Positions 62,247 to 64,000 of a stretch of DNA of 64,000 bases are shown here, in pieces; position 1 is the first letter of the stretch, and the number at the start of each line of letters is the position of its first letter. Origin of the DNA: Xanthomonas euvesicatoria pv. euvesicatoria (GTDB lineage Bacteria; Pseudomonadota; Gammaproteobacteria; Xanthomonadales; Xanthomonadaceae); the NCBI RefSeq assembly GCF_020880415.1, contig NZ_JAJIUJ010000105.1:1-64000 (forward strand). Direction: 5' to 3'. Below the pieces are notes generated by a model that was given only the letters and a program-made list of their open reading frames with translations, did no database searches and had not been told where the DNA came from. The translations under genes and the position numbers were made by a program.

Positions 62247-64000
62247 ATGAAGCCACTCGTTCTCGCCGTTGCGCTGGCGCTCGGTTCCTCGTTGCCGTTG
62301 CAGGCACAGACCGGCAAGACTGCGCCGACACAACCCGCCAGCCCGGCCTGGGTGCAGACCAGCAACGGCTATGCGCAGATCCTGCTCAATGCGCAGGCGC
62401 CGTTCCAGCCCGAATACGCCAGCTTCTTCGGTGTGCCCGGCTACGACGATCAGGTCGTCGACCTCGGCCCGGACAACGCCGCGCGCTATCGCGATGCCAT
62501 GCGCAAGGCGCGCGCCACGCTGCAAACGAAGTTGACCACCGAGCGCGATGCCAACGTGCGCCAGGACCTGCAGATCATGATCGGCGCGGCCGAGCAGAAC
62601 ATCGAAGGCAGCGAGCTCAACGAACGGTATCTGTTGCCCTGGAGCGATGCTCCCGAGGCGGTTTTCAGTGGTCTCAACGGTCTGCTCTCCGACCAGACCG
62701 TGCCCGAGCGCCGCGCCAAGGCGCTGGATCGCCTCAAGCGTTACGTCGGCCTGGTACCGGGAAGCACGCCCACCACCACGCTGGCGCGCCAGCGCTACGA
62801 GGAAAAACTGAGCAACAAGGCCCTGCTGCAGCCCACCCAGCGCGAAGTAGAGCAGGCGCTGGCCAATGTGGACACCTACGTCGCCGGTATTGGCGAGCTG
62901 TTCGCCAAGTACAAGATCGCCGGCGCCGACGAGGCGCTCAAGGCCATGTCCACGCAACTGAAGGACTACGCCGCGTGGACCCGCGCCACCGTGCTACCCA
63001 AGGCGCGCAAGGACACTCGCCTGCCCGAGCCGCTTTACGCTTTCCAGCTCAAGCAGGTCGGGATCGATATCGCGCCGCAGCAGCTGATCCAGCGCGCGCA
63101 ACTGGAGTTCATGGAGACCCGTTCGGCCATGCGCCAACTGGCGCCGCTGGTGGCCAAGGCCAAGGGCGTGCAGGGCGGCGATTATGTGCAGGTGATCCGC
63201 GCCCTCAAGGGCAACAAGATCGCCGACGACCAGTTGGAAACCCACTACCGCGGCGTGATCGATCAGATCGACCCGATCATCCGCCAGCAGCGCATCGTCG
63301 ATGTGCCTAACCGCCCGATGCAGATGCGCCTGGGCAGCGCCGCCGAAAGCGCCGCGCAACCGGCCCCGCACTTCCTGCCGGCCCCGTTGATCGGCAATAC
63401 CGGCCAGCAGGGCCAGTTCGTGTTGCCGCTGGGCAACCCGACCGCCGATGGCGCCAAGAAAGAGCAATACGACGACTTCAACTTCGGCTCGGCCGCCTGG
63501 ACGCTCAGCGCCCACGAAGGCCGCCCCGGCCACGAACTGCAGTTCACCGCCATGGTCGAACGCGGCGTCTCGCTGGCGCGCAGTATGTTCGCCTTCAACT
63601 CGGTCAACGTCGAAGGCTGGGCGCTGTATGCCGAAGCAGAAATGGTGCCGTACGAACCGCTCGACGGCCAGCTGATCGCCCTGCAGTTCCGCCTGCTGCG
63701 CGCCGCCCGCGCCATGCTCGACCCGATGCTCAACCTGGGCCTGATCGACCGCGAACGCGCGCGCCAGGTACTGGAAGACGACGTCGGCCTTTCGCCGGCC
63801 ATGACCCGCCAGGAACTGGACCGCTACACCGTCCGCGCCCCCGGACAGGCCGGCAGCTACTTCTACGGCTATACCCGCATCCTCGAACTGCGCATGCGCA
63901 CCGAACTGGCCCTGGGCAAAAAGTTCGACCGCCTGGCCTTCAACAACTTCCTGCTCGACCAGGGCCTGCTGCCACCGGATCAGCTGGCCAAGGCGGTGGA
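62247..64000 (+). CDS. DUF885 family peptidase-like protein, 3' partial
   Basis: Starts at ATG 62247 with a signal peptide (LVLAVALALGSSLPLQAQ) and is open to the window edge (584 codons). The C-terminal half has SAHEGRPGHELQF, the HExxxxHxxQ-like motif typical of DUF885 proteins and thought to bind zinc, followed by NVEGWALYAEAEM with a likely third ligand. These periplasmic proteins are regarded as metallopeptidases. The last part is missing only because the window ends. Confidence 0.88.
   Translation, partial: MKPLVLAVALALGSSLPLQAQTGKTAPTQPASPAWVQTSNGYAQILLNAQAPFQPEYASFFGVPGYDDQVVDLGPDNAARYRDAMRKARATLQTKLTTERDANVRQDLQIMIGAAEQNIEGSELNERYLLPWSDAPEAVFSGLNGLLSDQTVPERRAKALDRLKRYVGLVPGSTPTTTLARQRYEEKLSNKALLQPTQREVEQALANVDTYVAGIGELFAKYKIAGADEALKAMSTQLKDYAAWTRATVLPKARKDTRLPEPLYAFQLKQVGIDIAPQQLIQRAQLEFMETRSAMRQLAPLVAKAKGVQGGDYVQVIRALKGNKIADDQLETHYRGVIDQIDPIIRQQRIVDVPNRPMQMRLGSAAESAAQPAPHFLPAPLIGNTGQQGQFVLPLGNPTADGAKKEQYDDFNFGSAAWTLSAHEGRPGHELQFTAMVERGVSLARSMFAFNSVNVEGWALYAEAEMVPYEPLDGQLIALQFRLLRAARAMLDPMLNLGLIDRERARQVLEDDVGLSPAMTRQELDRYTVRAPGQAGSYFYGYTRILELRMRTELALGKKFDRLAFNNFLLDQGLLPPDQLAKAV

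Overview
The window is a GC-rich chromosomal segment of a Xanthomonas-like gammaproteobacterium (Xanthomonadaceae). The assignment rests on a xanthomonadin-type aryl polyene gene set at the left edge, a TonB-dependent receptor locus with SapC, cupin and tryptophan-halogenase partners, and REP-like intergenic hairpins. There are no rRNA or tRNA genes and no CRISPR array that I can see.

Layout. (1) 1-9.3 kb: part of the yellow pigment (xanthomonadin/aryl polyene) cluster. The plus strand carries an MMPL exporter (cut by the left edge), a hotdog dehydratase and a FabG-like reductase. The minus strand carries a ketosynthase, a ketosynthase-like chain length factor, a GT2 glycosyltransferase and a flavin halogenase-like protein in a tightly overlapping operon. 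Two minus-strand genes of unknown role sit inside: a PD-(D/E)XK nuclease-like protein and a small secreted protein. (2) 9.4-13.0 kb: a YcgL protein overlapping a giant membrane-anchored ankyrin protein, then a broken tyrosine phosphatase gene. (3) 13.4-17.1 kb: a GH15 glucosidase coupled to zwf, whose product has a histone-H1-like tail. (4) 17.4-23.2 kb: a lower-GC Rhs island with a secreted Rhs protein, a candidate immunity gene, an orphan Rhs scrap and a small membrane protein. (5) 23.2-32.1 kb: CPA2 antiporter, alpha carbonic anhydrase, MgtE, Pat-type acetyltransferase and a TerC/DUF475 protein. (6) 32.3-37.7 kb: ribonucleotide reductase cassette nrdA-nrdB-flavodoxin-thioredoxin with a palindrome-covered promoter and a chain of four perfect hairpins between nrdA and nrdB. 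(7) 37.8-44.7 kb: small membrane proteins, a thioesterase, panE with yadHG-like ABC genes, a ferredoxin-NADP reductase, and a divergent cobalt/nickel-type efflux pair (DmeF and an RcnR-like repressor) with two CsoR-family operators between them. (8) 44.8-50.1 kb: a GH39 xylosidase remnant, a membrane protein/XRE pair behind a palindromic operator, a lipoprotein peptidase and a NatAB-type ABC exporter. (9) 50.2-57.9 kb: a TonB-like lipoprotein and a TonB-dependent receptor-SapC-cupin-halogenase locus, probably for nutrient uptake. (10) 58.2-64 kb: a GST, a DPP-IV-like peptidase, a Coa1-domain gene broken by one in-frame amber codon, and a DUF885 peptidase cut by the right edge.

Starts were adjusted where a ribosome binding site or family N-terminus pointed to a start inside a longer open frame. 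Function calls come from reading motifs by eye; no database search was run.
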